A DNA stretch of 64,000 nt from an uncultured Bacteroidales bacterium (GTDB lineage: Bacteria; Bacteroidota; Bacteroidia; Bacteroidales; Paludibacteraceae). The first letter of the stretch is position 1; every line of letters starts with the position of its first letter. Shown in pieces: positions 25,001 through 34,085 of the stretch. Both the position numbers and the translations under genes were made by a program. The notes beneath the pieces were generated by a model. That model worked only from the letters and a program-made list of their open reading frames with translations. It searched no databases and was not told where the DNA came from. The stretch is from NCBI GenBank assembly GCA_902774185.1, contig CACYHE010000018.1:1-64000 (forward strand). Reading direction: 5' to 3'.

Positions 25001-27253
25001 GGTGACGGTAATCGTCGGAGCTCCGTCATCGTTGCTGCAACTGAGCATATACCATCCGCCCGGGTACATCAGCTTGCTCAGACCCGGTTCGCCGTCGATA
25101 GACCAGGTGAAGGAGCTACAGCCTTTCACTTTGACTTGGTACGTGATCTCCGCGCCTTCGAAACAGCCGGCGTCCTCAAGTTTGGCAGTGATGGTGGTGG
25201 TTCCACTGCCGACGGCAGTCACTTTGCCGGTCGCAGCGTCCACTGTAGCTACATTGGTATCGGAAGAAGAGTAAGTGATCGTCTTGTTAATCGAATGCGT
25301 GTTGTCCGTACGCTTGGCGGTATAAGTGACGTCTTCTCCCTCCATTAACTCTACCGTGGCAGCCGGTGCTGTCCCGTCCCATCCGAGTACGGTGGCGGGT
25401 AGAACAGCTTTGGTGCCGGTCACTGTCTTCAGGTTATTGACCGAGGTATGCATCTCGTCGCTTATTTCGTATCCATCCAGTTTGCCTACTTTCATGGCCG
25501 GAGCGCATACATGGATCGCGTGTTGACCATTATTGCCTTCGCAATACATATATTCCCAATTGCGGCAGTGCAGTACAAAGGCTTGTTGCCAATTGCCTGT
25601 CCAATTGGACATGTTCATGATGTAGATACGCTGCTGTTCGCCTTGGTAGAAGATCCACTTATATTCGTCACCCGAACCCAAACTCGGCGAAGTGAGTGCA
25701 GCCGAATAATCACCTCCTGTCCCCGGGGTGGTGGCTTGTATCGGTCCGTGATAGAGATAGCGGTTGGTGTTGAGGTTGTATAGATAGACCACATCTTTGC
25801 CTGCCACTTGTGCGCCGGTCGGCAATGCCATCCAGCGGTCAGCGGTGTTGTCATTGACGGACGTGGACATCTGTACAGTGCCGTTATTATCGATCACATA
25901 GCCTTTGTTGCCGTCCCATTTGAAGATATATGCCTGATCCTCGCCACACTGGGAAATCAGTCCGTAGAGCGTAGTGGAGCAAGCGGCATAGTTAGACGTC
26001 TCTGGCGTAGCAAACTCAATGGAGATCGGAGCGGTGGTGGCATCGGCATCGATATAAAGGGTGTCATGCCCCATGTGCGCTTTGGCGCCTGCGGATAACT
26101 GAACAGTAGGAGTGCCTGCGGTACTGGTACAACCGATGACGTACCATCCGCCCGGGTAGAAGGTCTGCGCCGAAGTCACTGTCACGCCATCTACCGTAAT
26201 GATATAATCCGGGCAGGGCTTATAAACGATCACTTGTGCTTTGGTCGTATAGACGCCTTCGGGACAGTTAGTGGTCGTGATAAAGCAATAATAGGTATAA
26301 TCCGTCTCTCCTTCATTGGTAGCCGGATGACAGGTCTTGGTCTGTGCGCCCTGACCGGTGTACGGAACGGCAGCCGTTTCGCCGTCCGAGGTCTTGTAGC
26401 GGTACCATTGATAGGTCACACCCGCCAAGTTACCGCTTTTCTCTTCGGCAACCAAGGTCGCATCGGTGCCTACCGGAATATTCTGCACAATCGGATCCAG
26501 AGGATAGAAGAACGGGCAGCACTGGTCATCATTGACGTCGCACGGAGCGGCGTAACCGTTACCTACTACGTAATGATCCTTGTCGTAGAAGATATGCGTG
26601 CCGGGAGTCATTTCCTGTGTAGTGAAAGCCGCTCCGGTTTTAGTACCTGTATAAGGGGCGAAGACAAAGAGGGGTTGCCCGTCCTGTGCGCACCACCACT
26701 CATCTTTAAAATCCCAAACACTTCCGGCTTTCTGGGAGGGCTCGATGGGATAGCAACGGTCGCTGAACAGCGTTGCAGAAGCGAACATACGCGCATGGAT
26801 CTTCGTCTGTTCTCCGATCGCAGGGGTGGTGTTGTTCCATGCGTTGTCTTTGGTCTCAAACTGCGCAAAGTTATACATCGCGCCGTATATATTGCCTTTG
26901 ATATGCCATAGGCGCGCACGGTTATCCTTGTACTCCTTTCCCCTGTCATCTCGAAGGGCGTTCAGGCTGACGATGGTGTTTTCTACGGGATAGGTGACAC
27001 CGTTACGCGTTTGAGCACTCTTTACCCAACTTTCATATTTGGTACCCGTCAGGTCCACGGCGAAAACAAAGGTCTCGTCGTATTCCATGTCATTGGAGTC
27101 CGCCCAATCGTTCTTCTCGCAATCCCACTTGACAATGTAATATCCATCTGCGCCTTTAGGATTGTTTAGACGATAGTCCGCCCAACTATTGGTGGCGCAT
27201 AACAGTGCCAACCCGATAGCGGAGCAGTATTTGAAAAGATTGTGTTTCTTCAT
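22034..27253 (-). CDS. Giant modular surface protein with two copies of the unnamed domain
   Basis: This encodes 1739 residues from ATG 27253, chosen because MKKHNLF starts a good signal peptide ending SWA; an upstream in-frame start would overlap the peptide gene. The order is: unnamed domain copy 1 (about 26-239), an Ig-like domain, a beta-trefoil-like unit (about 440-590), a BIG2-type Ig domain (YSSSDTNVATVD), a second trefoil-like unit (about 800-975), and two more BIG2 domains. Unnamed domain copy 2 follows (about 1296-1510), then an Ig domain shared with the 402-residue protein (YRKWDDLLFVNN) and the C-terminal tag (NNGRLFI, then YNGQG). It has many Cys residues and no catalytic motif I can see. 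It is probably a long surface adhesin or glycan-capturing protein. It lies in the operon between the 49-residue peptide and the barrel. Confidence 0.8.
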   Translation of the reverse strand: MKKHNLFKYCSAIGLALLCATNSWADYRLNNPKGADGYYIVKWDCEKNDWADSNDMEYDETFVFAVDLTGTKYESWVKSAQTRNGVTYPVENTIVSLNALRDDRGKEYKDNRARLWHIKGNIYGAMYNFAQFETKDNAWNNTTPAIGEQTKIHARMFASATLFSDRCYPIEPSQKAGSVWDFKDEWWCAQDGQPLFVFAPYTGTKTGAAFTTQEMTPGTHIFYDKDHYVVGNGYAAPCDVNDDQCCPFFYPLDPIVQNIPVGTDATLVAEEKSGNLAGVTYQWYRYKTSDGETAAVPYTGQGAQTKTCHPATNEGETDYTYYCFITTTNCPEGVYTTKAQVIVYKPCPDYIITVDGVTVTSAQTFYPGGWYVIGCTSTAGTPTVQLSAGAKAHMGHDTLYIDADATTAPISIEFATPETSNYAACSTTLYGLISQCGEDQAYIFKWDGNKGYVIDNNGTVQMSTSVNDNTADRWMALPTGAQVAGKDVVYLYNLNTNRYLYHGPIQATTPGTGGDYSAALTSPSLGSGDEYKWIFYQGEQQRIYIMNMSNWTGNWQQAFVLHCRNWEYMYCEGNNGQHAIHVCAPAMKVGKLDGYEISDEMHTSVNNLKTVTGTKAVLPATVLGWDGTAPAATVELMEGEDVTYTAKRTDNTHSINKTITYSSSDTNVATVDAATGKVTAVGSGTTTITAKLEDAGCFEGAEITYQVKVKGCSSFTWSIDGEPGLSKLMYPGGWYMLSCSNDDGAPTITVTGTGITTGAATTSGNTTTVKVTLNDNATGTIALKAALQVSGMDCDDSQTITVSECTETAAESRKIEWYNYNGTRPFSQYWIHNGDPVYLRDNNGKLEADIEHNDGNDQWYIIKTGEKCQGEDVFYMQNVQTMRYVYRGSQTGNTGGDWEYAEALLSETNALTDAYKWIVYTYNGKTAVVNVGGFTGTNFTNGAFMLHVRNWEAPDLFSNPNIPSPRMVCGKMASQDASPAFYYKNYTTTVPITQFQTQIAWKDSVPDAIKEVKAGGIYTYAIERTDDIHSINDAITYESSDPAFATVDANGKVTIVGTEGMAIIKAFLSDVGCFKGDTLSYQVVLNLDCPTYTWTGHTVPMYAGGWYEVSCSTTAGAPTITVTGTGVTATASSSGNTTTVKLTLAGNASGDITIDAANPLAGGYKLCPESKTITVSDCPTPFTSSFKATVNWQGTTPPAEVVANTIGQTYTYTIVRTDNIHSINSAITYESTDPAVATVDANTGKVTIVASSGECDILAILEDVGCFKGDTLSYHVRLYDCTQDITTHTDYILPKQPKTSEDCSYIVLWDCANDTWAMENTMEWGETFVFAVNLAGTALGDWAMKPASDPALERSIAFDRFRIKEDEGNQFNLDASRLWHIRDTIFGAEFNFSQIPYTNGTFYTPVMGEQTEIAARLFGQETAKGAACGAAGPSKACNWWQWSNEGSLQSEFTGAWLAGSYVSNNDKYLFRFAPYTGKSDPIIKPADDDTRDQWYDNHYFTSINGYRSPCPKAWPKDQSLSADATSICLETGETATIRLAGSETGWAYSLYQDDSEVSGSAKTGTGSALSWSDLGVGNYTIYATATDAQTQHSGWMGNCSNTQKITISAAVDCVPPELCDSVIYRKWDDLLFVNNGDGRYTAYQWYCDDVQLIGQTRQFLYTDGVVLAGDGKTYYCVMTLADGTTVKACANTFDAFPASVATEQTEQAPQVIKYINNGRLFIRYGNKTYNGQGACVTGF

Positions 27254-27263
27254 GGATGATAAT

Positions 27264-27413
27264 TTAAAATACTGTCTTTTCCTTTTCTCGTTTAGGAGCT
27301 GGAGCCACATGATCCGGATTGGATGCATCTGCCATATCCATCAGGTGACCTACAGATCGGAGATCGATCGACTCGGAAACCGGTTTTACATAATTTTTCA
27401 TTGTTTTATTCAT
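27264..27413 (-). CDS. 49-residue peptide of the MK-x-Y-x-x-P type
   Basis: From ATG 27413 the frame reads MNKTMKNYVKPVSESIDL and ends EKEKTVF; an internal ATG at 27401 would give MKNYVKP. It has no signal peptide. It starts 54 bp after the 2087-residue gene and ends 10 bp before the 1739-residue gene, so it is inside the operon. The opening MK-aromatic-x-x-P followed by an acidic-hydrophobic stretch, with a C-terminal V-F, resembles the 48-residue peptide at 58691-58837. I recall similar short reading frames in other Bacteroidales but no known function. A precursor peptide or a small regulator of the neighbours are both possible. Confidence 0.6.
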   Translation of the reverse strand: MNKTMKNYVKPVSESIDLRSVGHLMDMADASNPDHVAPAPKREKEKTVF

Positions 27414-27432
27414 TTTTATTGGTTATTATTAT

Positions 27433-27470
27433 CTTTTAACTCTTAACTCTTAGCTCTTAACTCTTAGCTA
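27433..27470. repeat. Tandem AACTCTT/AGCTCTT stutter
   Basis: Five or so copies of a 7-8 base unit (AACTCTT or AGCTCTT) fill the space between the end of the 2087-residue gene and the peptide gene. The last copy reaches the stop codon of the giant gene. Confidence 0.7.
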
Positions 27471-30400
27471 TTTCACCCGTGCGCCTTGAGCGTCATAGAC
27501 CTCACCGTTGCGGATGATATAAAGCACACCGTTACGCAATACCTTTTGTGCTTCGCCATTCGTCCATTCGCCATTCTCTATACCAGTCGGTGCATTGTAG
27601 CGCTCTACAAGCAGCAGTCCGTACTCGTTCGTGGTACCCTTGGTGAGGTCGATAACATAAGCATCACTCATATCCCAAATCTTATTGCCGTTCTGCGTAA
27701 GGTAGAGGGTATAGCCTTCCGGTATGTTCTTACTCGTCAGCGTGTACGTGCCATTAGCCGGTGCATAGAGCGAAAGGGCGTATGCTGCCTGACCGTTGAT
27801 CAGTTGTGCCTCGTGTGCGCAGAGCTTGCTGTCGTAAGCATTTGTCCAGATCTGCGGCACGTTCACATTACCGATGTTACCTGCTTTTGCTACATCCACG
27901 CCTTGCGTATAGCCTTGACCTGCCGTTTCGTCCGCAGAGATGAAGAGCTGGTCGCTGAACGGTTTGCCTTCGCTGGCAATCTGAATAGCGGTCGGTTGAA
28001 CGCTTGCTTCACGTTTCGGCGCTAACAACGGGCTATGAGTAGCTTGGTTGAGCGTCATCGTGCCTGCTTCTTGGATCATGAAAGCGGTACCGATAGCGAG
28101 CGAGGTAGAGCTTGCGGTTTCAGTCATGAAGGTATTCACACCGCTTTGGTAAACCTGAATAAATTCAGCGCTTACTCCGACATTCGCGTGGTGGAGCGTT
28201 CCGTTACCTACGCCGTTCCAGTTGTCCTTCGACACTTCTCCTGTATATTCGTGGAGCGTTACGTTATCGCCGGCAACAAGTGCGCCGTCATTGGTCTTCT
28301 GGAAGCGCAGGGTCTTGTAGTTGAAGTTGTCATCCAGGGTGATGGAGTACAGACGACAGGGCTGCATTACGCCTTGGAACTTTTTATAGGGGTATTCTCC
28401 TTGTGCATGTTTGTCGCCGTAGTGCGCCAAGATAGCGTAGTCTGTTCCGTAAGCGAAGCCCTCCTTGAGTACGTCATCCTGGATACCCTTGATGCCGGAA
28501 GCGGTATTAACCGGGAACGGTACGGTGAAGTCATACCAACCGTATTGTACATGTTCGCCCGGTTCAACGGTGTAGTAGAAGTATGCATTCCCGTTTGCGG
28601 TAAGATTAGCCGCCGCATTACGTACCTGTCCGGATTCCGCATGGATGCTTGAGTTACCTGCTTTCGCGTAAATGCTGAAATCATTGACTGTCAGCGCTCC
28701 GCTCAGCGTCAAATCACCCGCCATCTCTACGGTCAAGTTACCGATACTATGGTCGTTACCGTTGATGGTGAGAGTCTTGTTGATGACAAGATCACAGATT
28801 GTAAAATCGTCTGTGAGGGTCAGTTCGCCTCCCTCGTCCGTTGCGTCAACCAATTGTTGGAGATAGGTAGGATCATCTACCCAATGCGCATATAGCGTTG
28901 TGTGCGCGTTAAATATTTGATTAACTATATCTATTTGTGTTCCTCCCTCGGCATCTGTCCACCAACCATCGAACGCCTTAGCTGGCGCAGTAGGTTCTTC
29001 CAGTGCTGTCACCTTATCGCCTTTGTCTATCGTTCGCTCTGCAAACATTGCTCCATTTGCCATGAAGGTAACTGTCACCTGCTCTACGAATTGAGCTGTG
29101 ATCGTCTTATCCTCCGTAATAGGATTGCTGAAATTCCAATCCCAACCTGTGAATCGATAACCTTCCTTAGCAGGTGTGCCATCAGGAGCAGTTATAATAG
29201 TATTGATATCAATTGTTTGCTGTGGCGCATAAGTTTCCCCATTTGCTATAAAGGAAACCGTCACTTGCTGGATGAATTGTGCATTGATGGTCTTGTCTTC
29301 TGTGATAGGATCCTCAAAGTTCCAATCCCAACCTGTGAATCGATAACCCTCTTTGATTTGGTTAGCTGGAGCAGAAACAGTATTACCGCTCAACACTTCT
29401 ACCGTAGAGATAAGAGTCTCGCCATTCTTGAAGGTAACATTGTAGTACGGAACTTTCGTAATGATGATATCTCCATAATTAGGCCAACTGATTGTTACTT
29501 CTGCCTTGCGATCTAATTGAATTTGTATCTGATTATTGCTGAGTTCAGTGCATTCAGTATTCGACAAGTTGGATAAAGAAGTATTATAATGCGTATAATT
29601 GCCTTGTGCCGACCAATGAACCTCCTGTTTTGCTTTGCGATAATCGCGAGTCAATTTGAATATATATGGAGTGCTTGCGGCTAAAGTCATCGTGTATGAA
29701 CCGGTATGCAAAGTGCCGTTTCCATTCCAATTCCAATTTCCGGCCGGGTTATTTATATCTTGTGGTGTTGCCACAAAGAAGCGGCTATCAACAAATGCGT
29801 ATGTTTCCCATCCACCTATGTTCGTTTTGATATAGTTCTTTTCTTTGGAATCTAAATTTAACCAACCACTAGTTCCATATGTTGTATTAAATGTAGTTTC
29901 TCCTGTTCGACAAACGCGAACTTTTTGCCACTTACCTGCAGGAGCCAATGATGCTAAAGTATTGTCATCGCAAGCAAAGGCGGCATATTGCGTGGCTGAT
30001 CTATGCGATTCATCCGCTGTAGCAAATTCAATCCAGCAAGTAGCATCAGTCGTGTTGATACCATCAGAGAAATTCATCTGATTCCTATGCATGAAGATAT
30101 ACTCCGTTCCATCGTATCCAACACCTGGAACACTCGGATCATCCGTCCATTCTGCAACCAATGTGATATCTTCTGTAACAAGAGTGGTGAAGTTATATTC
30201 AACATCATTCAACGTCCAATAGTTGAATGAATAACCATATCGTGTAGGTGCAGAAGGTGCTGTACCAGTTTCATCTGCTGGTACTATTAGGGCAGCAACA
30301 GCACTACCACCTTTGCTATTGAAAGTTATAGTGTGATTCTCAACCCAGTTAGCAACTAATGTGATGTTCTGTGTAACAAGAGTATTGAAGTCATACGCGC

Positions 30401-33400
30401 TGCTATTAAGAGTCCATCCGCGGAAAGTATAACCGTCTCTTGTGGGCTCTGGATCTAGCGCCGCTATTGCAGTATTCTTTGCAACAGTCTGTTCTATAGC
30501 ATCTCCTCCACCATTGAGGTCAAAGGTTACAGTATATGCCTCTACCCAAACGGCGTCCAGTGTGATGTCACCCATAACAGGTGTGCTGAAGTTATAATCT
30601 GCGCCTTCCTTCTGCCATTTCACGAAGGTATAACCGGCTTTTTCGGGGTTGCTCGCAGGTGCTGTTGCGACGTTGCCGTCAAACACTTGTGCAGTAGTGA
30701 ACGTTGTTTCACCATTCTTGAAAGTAACAGTGTGCGTAGGTAATACATTAACCTTTATCTTACCTCCGTCAAAAGCAATCTTGATATCTGCTTTTTGTGT
30801 CAGTGTGAAGGTTACACGACGATGCAACTTGTCATCCTGTGGAATATTAAGGTTGATATGTGCATTGTTGTTATCAGCAAGACTTCCATATCCGCTCAAG
30901 GAAGAGGTGGCTTTATCCACATTAGCTGCGCCGAACACCTCTATCTGTTGTTTAGTCTTGTCCAGATTCGTGTTATACTTTCCTATCCAGAACTTATAAG
31001 TTCCCGGATTTACATTACGGAAAACACGTTCTCCATTCTCGTTCATCTGACCTTCCGTCACGTTGTAACCACTCATGAACGTACCATTGTCAGCGTATTC
31101 AGCATTATCGTCTGAACCATGACCAAATAATGTAGGACTGACAACCGTCCAACCGGTCTTTACTACATCGTAGTCTTCCGCGGTAACGGATACTTTACCA
31201 TTATAACGAATAGTCACTTTCTTCGGAGCGTCCAAATCGAATACAAAGTGGTTGTAGTTATCCGGTCCATATTGTGCCCAACTCAGTGTCGGTGTAGAAG
31301 CAGCGATTAGTTCGCTGCCTTGGTTAGCAATCGTGCTCCAGTTGCTGCGGGTTGTCAATATCTCAAAGCGGTTACGTCCTTCAGGCGCAATATAGGTCAC
31401 GCTTGCAACGCCGTCAGTTGTGGTCATTGCCATCGTGCTATAGTATGCCCAGTTGTTACCGTTTTTCTCATGCATCCACATATCACCTCCAATATAGTAG
31501 TTGCCGCTTACGCCCCATTTCGCATAAAGATCCATGTCGCTGGTAACGGTAGAAGTACCGAGAATGAATTCTTGTGTCAAATCTTCATCCTCATACCACT
31601 TAGCTGTGCCGTTGCCATAAGTAGAGGATATAGAGCTGATAGTTTGCCCCTCTCCAACTGATAATGGCGAAACAGCAGTACCTCCATTCGGATGAATCGT
31701 AACGGTGTAGTTTGTTACGGGGGCTATATAATCTTCTACATGCACATAAACGTTCGATCCATCCCAGTAGATTGTGAGATTTTTTGCACCGCTGTAGCTG
31801 TTTGGTCTGATGTTTGAAATAGTTGCGGGTACCTCAGTACATGTGTAATCCGATTTGCTTTGTGAGAAATAAGACCAACCTAATTCTGTTCCATCTTCTT
31901 TGGCTACTTTAAAATCCCAGTTGTTTGTGATATTTTCATATGTCTTATAGGCATATTCTCCATCAACAACGGTCATCTTATGTTCATCACAATTTTTGCA
32001 CCAACTATTATGAGACCCCATAACATAGAATTTATCGCCAGAGTGGGGCGTTTCGGGAACCGCTTCAATGCTCATCTTGCCATTATCTCTGTCAGACAAA
32101 TCAATGGTAATGGTATAAGTTCCGCTTGTAGCTAGTTGCCACTTGGTGTCAGTGTTACATGGATTTTTCTTAATGACAATGTTATCTGCATCGGGGGTTA
32201 TGCTCTGTGCTTTTCCTCCATCAATAGTCACGGTGGCATTTTCCTCGGTAGGACGCCACTGCGAGTCCCAGTTTGCGTTTGTCTCTAAAAACTTGAATCC
32301 ATCAGAACTATTATCCGTCACAGCATTGATATGGCGGGTAATAGTATATATACCATTGCCATCGTTATCCAATAGTGTTGCATTGCCAAGAGTCCAACCT
32401 TGTCCTGTACAAGAGCCTCCAATCAGATACAAATTGCCTGTATAGGGAGTTGGCGGAACATAAGTTCCCCACTCCATAGTGGAACCATCAATTAGGTAAT
32501 TTTTACCGTCTGTTGGGATGGCATCTTTTTGGGTTTCTTTGTCTCCACCAGTCCCTAATTGTTTTACTTTTACTAGTCCCCATACTGTACCGGCATACTC
32601 AGCTGGTACCACAAACTTCAGCATGACAGGATTCGTATTAGGTATTATTTCTGCATCTAGGTGTTTATCAAGGAATATCCCATTTTCGTCATATAGATTA
32701 AAATCACAACGCCCAAATTGCATAAAATCCTGTTCTGAACCATTTTTGTCTTTTGTGATGCGTTTCATGTAGAACACCTCACCGCCTTGAAATGTGGTAG
32801 GCTCTTCGCCTCCACAAGTGTTGGTTCTACCTCCATCGTAGGTTTCCCATGCTCCGGTGTTGTCCCATCCACTGCAATAAATGCAGTTATTAGTGCCGGC
32901 ATCTGCAACGCTCATTTTACTTTGATTGTTCCATGTGTAATTACAATCATTACCAGCTATTCGAACAATACGAATGTAACCGATGTCATTTCGCGGAACA
33001 GTAACACTCCACATATTGTTTCCGAGCGGAGTCAGTGTGGTGTAATTACCACAGCCAATATGACAAGATCCACTCATGTTGTCCCACTGCGTGCCATTAG
33101 TTTTGGTGTCTTTCGCACTATTGTTGCTATAGTAAAAGACAGCAGCTGGATATGCACTAGCATCACCCCAATTGACACTACCGCTAAGTCGGAAATAAAT
33201 GGTTTCACCTTGCGTAAATGAGCAGTTATCATCGGGCTCTTCAGAAGGAACATAAGTCGTCCATGAACACGGAACATCTCCACTGGGCCACGATGTTAAA
33301 TTGATACAATTATTGGCTCCCGCAGCATTTTGATACATTTTTACCGTCTGATTCCATCGCTGGCTGAGATCATTCGGATTGAGACGTACAATTTTAAAAT

Positions 33401-33731
33401 TATCGGTGGTGATACTTGGTATTGTGAAAGAATATACATGTGAAACACTGGTTTCCGTCACTGTCGCACGATTACCATCACCTTGATAAGTATTCCCATT
33501 ATAGAAATTGACTAATAAAACAGCACCATCCTTGTAAAAATCCACAGTGCGAAAATCAACATAATACGTGGCTCCTGGAGTGAAGGCTCCCCACGCAGCA
33601 TTGCTTCCCACAAACAGCAGGAAGAACAGCAAGAGCGATGTAAATAGACTAAAACGTGTTGATTTGCTTTGCGAACTACCACAGGGGGGGGTACAAAGCC
33701 CATTCGCAGTTGTTTGAGTAAAGTGTTTCAT
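27468..33731 (-). CDS. Giant modular surface protein with starch-binding-like and InlB-type repeats
   Basis: This encodes 2087 residues. A long signal region (core SLFTSLLLFFLLFVGSNA, about 28-48) is followed by three related beta modules with FKIVRLNPND/IRIVRIAGND motifs (about 50-425). A SusE/SusF-like starch-binding module comes next (LYLIGGS, about 430-550), then another binding-like module (KFYVMGSHNSW). InlB/Listeria-Bacteroides repeats (VTFDLNGGG, GYTFRGWT, ITLVANW) appear singly, in a group of three, and again in a group of three before about 1620. A Cys-poor C-terminal region ends in the tag (RNGVLYI, then YDAQGARVK). No enzyme motif is seen. The SusE-like modules and co-regulation with the glucan locus suggest a surface glucan-capturing protein. 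Codons 14-16 contain a run of eight C. Confidence 0.8.
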   Translation of the reverse strand: MKHFTQTTANGLCTPPCGSSQSKSTRFSLFTSLLLFFLLFVGSNAAWGAFTPGATYYVDFRTVDFYKDGAVLLVNFYNGNTYQGDGNRATVTETSVSHVYSFTIPSITTDNFKIVRLNPNDLSQRWNQTVKMYQNAAGANNCINLTSWPSGDVPCSWTTYVPSEEPDDNCSFTQGETIYFRLSGSVNWGDASAYPAAVFYYSNNSAKDTKTNGTQWDNMSGSCHIGCGNYTTLTPLGNNMWSVTVPRNDIGYIRIVRIAGNDCNYTWNNQSKMSVADAGTNNCIYCSGWDNTGAWETYDGGRTNTCGGEEPTTFQGGEVFYMKRITKDKNGSEQDFMQFGRCDFNLYDENGIFLDKHLDAEIIPNTNPVMLKFVVPAEYAGTVWGLVKVKQLGTGGDKETQKDAIPTDGKNYLIDGSTMEWGTYVPPTPYTGNLYLIGGSCTGQGWTLGNATLLDNDGNGIYTITRHINAVTDNSSDGFKFLETNANWDSQWRPTEENATVTIDGGKAQSITPDADNIVIKKNPCNTDTKWQLATSGTYTITIDLSDRDNGKMSIEAVPETPHSGDKFYVMGSHNSWCKNCDEHKMTVVDGEYAYKTYENITNNWDFKVAKEDGTELGWSYFSQSKSDYTCTEVPATISNIRPNSYSGAKNLTIYWDGSNVYVHVEDYIAPVTNYTVTIHPNGGTAVSPLSVGEGQTISSISSTYGNGTAKWYEDEDLTQEFILGTSTVTSDMDLYAKWGVSGNYYIGGDMWMHEKNGNNWAYYSTMAMTTTDGVASVTYIAPEGRNRFEILTTRSNWSTIANQGSELIAASTPTLSWAQYGPDNYNHFVFDLDAPKKVTIRYNGKVSVTAEDYDVVKTGWTVVSPTLFGHGSDDNAEYADNGTFMSGYNVTEGQMNENGERVFRNVNPGTYKFWIGKYNTNLDKTKQQIEVFGAANVDKATSSLSGYGSLADNNNAHINLNIPQDDKLHRRVTFTLTQKADIKIAFDGGKIKVNVLPTHTVTFKNGETTFTTAQVFDGNVATAPASNPEKAGYTFVKWQKEGADYNFSTPVMGDITLDAVWVEAYTVTFDLNGGGDAIEQTVAKNTAIAALDPEPTRDGYTFRGWTLNSSAYDFNTLVTQNITLVANWVENHTITFNSKGGSAVAALIVPADETGTAPSAPTRYGYSFNYWTLNDVEYNFTTLVTEDITLVAEWTDDPSVPGVGYDGTEYIFMHRNQMNFSDGINTTDATCWIEFATADESHRSATQYAAFACDDNTLASLAPAGKWQKVRVCRTGETTFNTTYGTSGWLNLDSKEKNYIKTNIGGWETYAFVDSRFFVATPQDINNPAGNWNWNGNGTLHTGSYTMTLAASTPYIFKLTRDYRKAKQEVHWSAQGNYTHYNTSLSNLSNTECTELSNNQIQIQLDRKAEVTISWPNYGDIIITKVPYYNVTFKNGETLISTVEVLSGNTVSAPANQIKEGYRFTGWDWNFEDPITEDKTINAQFIQQVTVSFIANGETYAPQQTIDINTIITAPDGTPAKEGYRFTGWDWNFSNPITEDKTITAQFVEQVTVTFMANGAMFAERTIDKGDKVTALEEPTAPAKAFDGWWTDAEGGTQIDIVNQIFNAHTTLYAHWVDDPTYLQQLVDATDEGGELTLTDDFTICDLVINKTLTINGNDHSIGNLTVEMAGDLTLSGALTVNDFSIYAKAGNSSIHAESGQVRNAAANLTANGNAYFYYTVEPGEHVQYGWYDFTVPFPVNTASGIKGIQDDVLKEGFAYGTDYAILAHYGDKHAQGEYPYKKFQGVMQPCRLYSITLDDNFNYKTLRFQKTNDGALVAGDNVTLHEYTGEVSKDNWNGVGNGTLHHANVGVSAEFIQVYQSGVNTFMTETASSTSLAIGTAFMIQEAGTMTLNQATHSPLLAPKREASVQPTAIQIASEGKPFSDQLFISADETAGQGYTQGVDVAKAGNIGNVNVPQIWTNAYDSKLCAHEAQLINGQAAYALSLYAPANGTYTLTSKNIPEGYTLYLTQNGNKIWDMSDAYVIDLTKGTTNEYGLLLVERYNAPTGIENGEWTNGEAQKVLRNGVLYIIRNGEVYDAQGARVK
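33684..33691. repeat. Eight-G tract (eight C on the coding strand)
   Basis: This homopolymer lies in codons 14-16 of the 2087-residue gene, before the hydrophobic core of the signal peptide. Gain or loss of one base would stop the protein early. It is the longest G/C homopolymer I noticed in the window. Confidence 0.8.
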
Positions 33732-33788
33732 AATGTATAGATTTTTGTTGGTTAATAATTTTCAGTATTAAATTTATTTCTGTTTATC

Positions 33789-33911
33789 GCTTTTAAATGA
33801 TTTGACTCTCTGAGTTGTGGATTAGTGCGATTGAGTGGATATGAAAGCTTGTTTTGATAGATGGTCAAGCGGGCTAATTCACAAAGAGCAGCGCTCTGAA
33901 TCATTTAAAAG
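33789..33911. mobile_element. MITE-like element or structured leader RNA
   Basis: Thirteen-base perfect terminal inverted repeats (CTTTTAAATGATT 33790-33802, complement 33899-33911) are bordered by the 8-base direct repeat TGTTTATC (33781-33788 and 33912-33919). The inside folds further: ACTC/GAGT around 33805-33815, TTGTGGATTAG with CTAATTCACAA (33815-33825 and 33874-33884), GCTTG/CAAGC (33847-33870) and AGAGC/GCTCT (33885-33897). Together they make a compact four-way junction. It codes for no protein. It sits in the leader of the 2087-residue gene. Confidence 0.5.
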
Positions 33912-33988
33912 TGTTTATCTGTGTTTATATACTTAAGGCTACCATTCTTTAACATTCTATTTGTCGGTTTTTCTTAAATAAACCGCTG

Positions 33989-34085
33989 CAAAATTACTGC
34001 TTTTCGCGCATATACGAAAATAATATAATAGGAATATAGATATTTATAATACAAAAAAGAAAGGTATTATTATTTATAATAATAA
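33989..34085 (-). promoter_or_regulatory. Promoter and putative operator of the giant-protein operon
   Basis: The complement of 33989-33996 is TAATTTTG. The palindrome TTATTATTTATAATAATAA (34067-34085) lies 70 bp upstream of it. The region between shares ATCTATATT and TATTATTTTCGTAT with the promoter at 10002-10096. The leader to the ATG would be about 250 bases and contains the MITE-like element. Confidence 0.65.

Noticed and set aside
27433..27470. Possible CRISPR-like repeat array
   Set aside because: The units are only 7-8 bases with no unique spacers, and no cas gene is present in the window.
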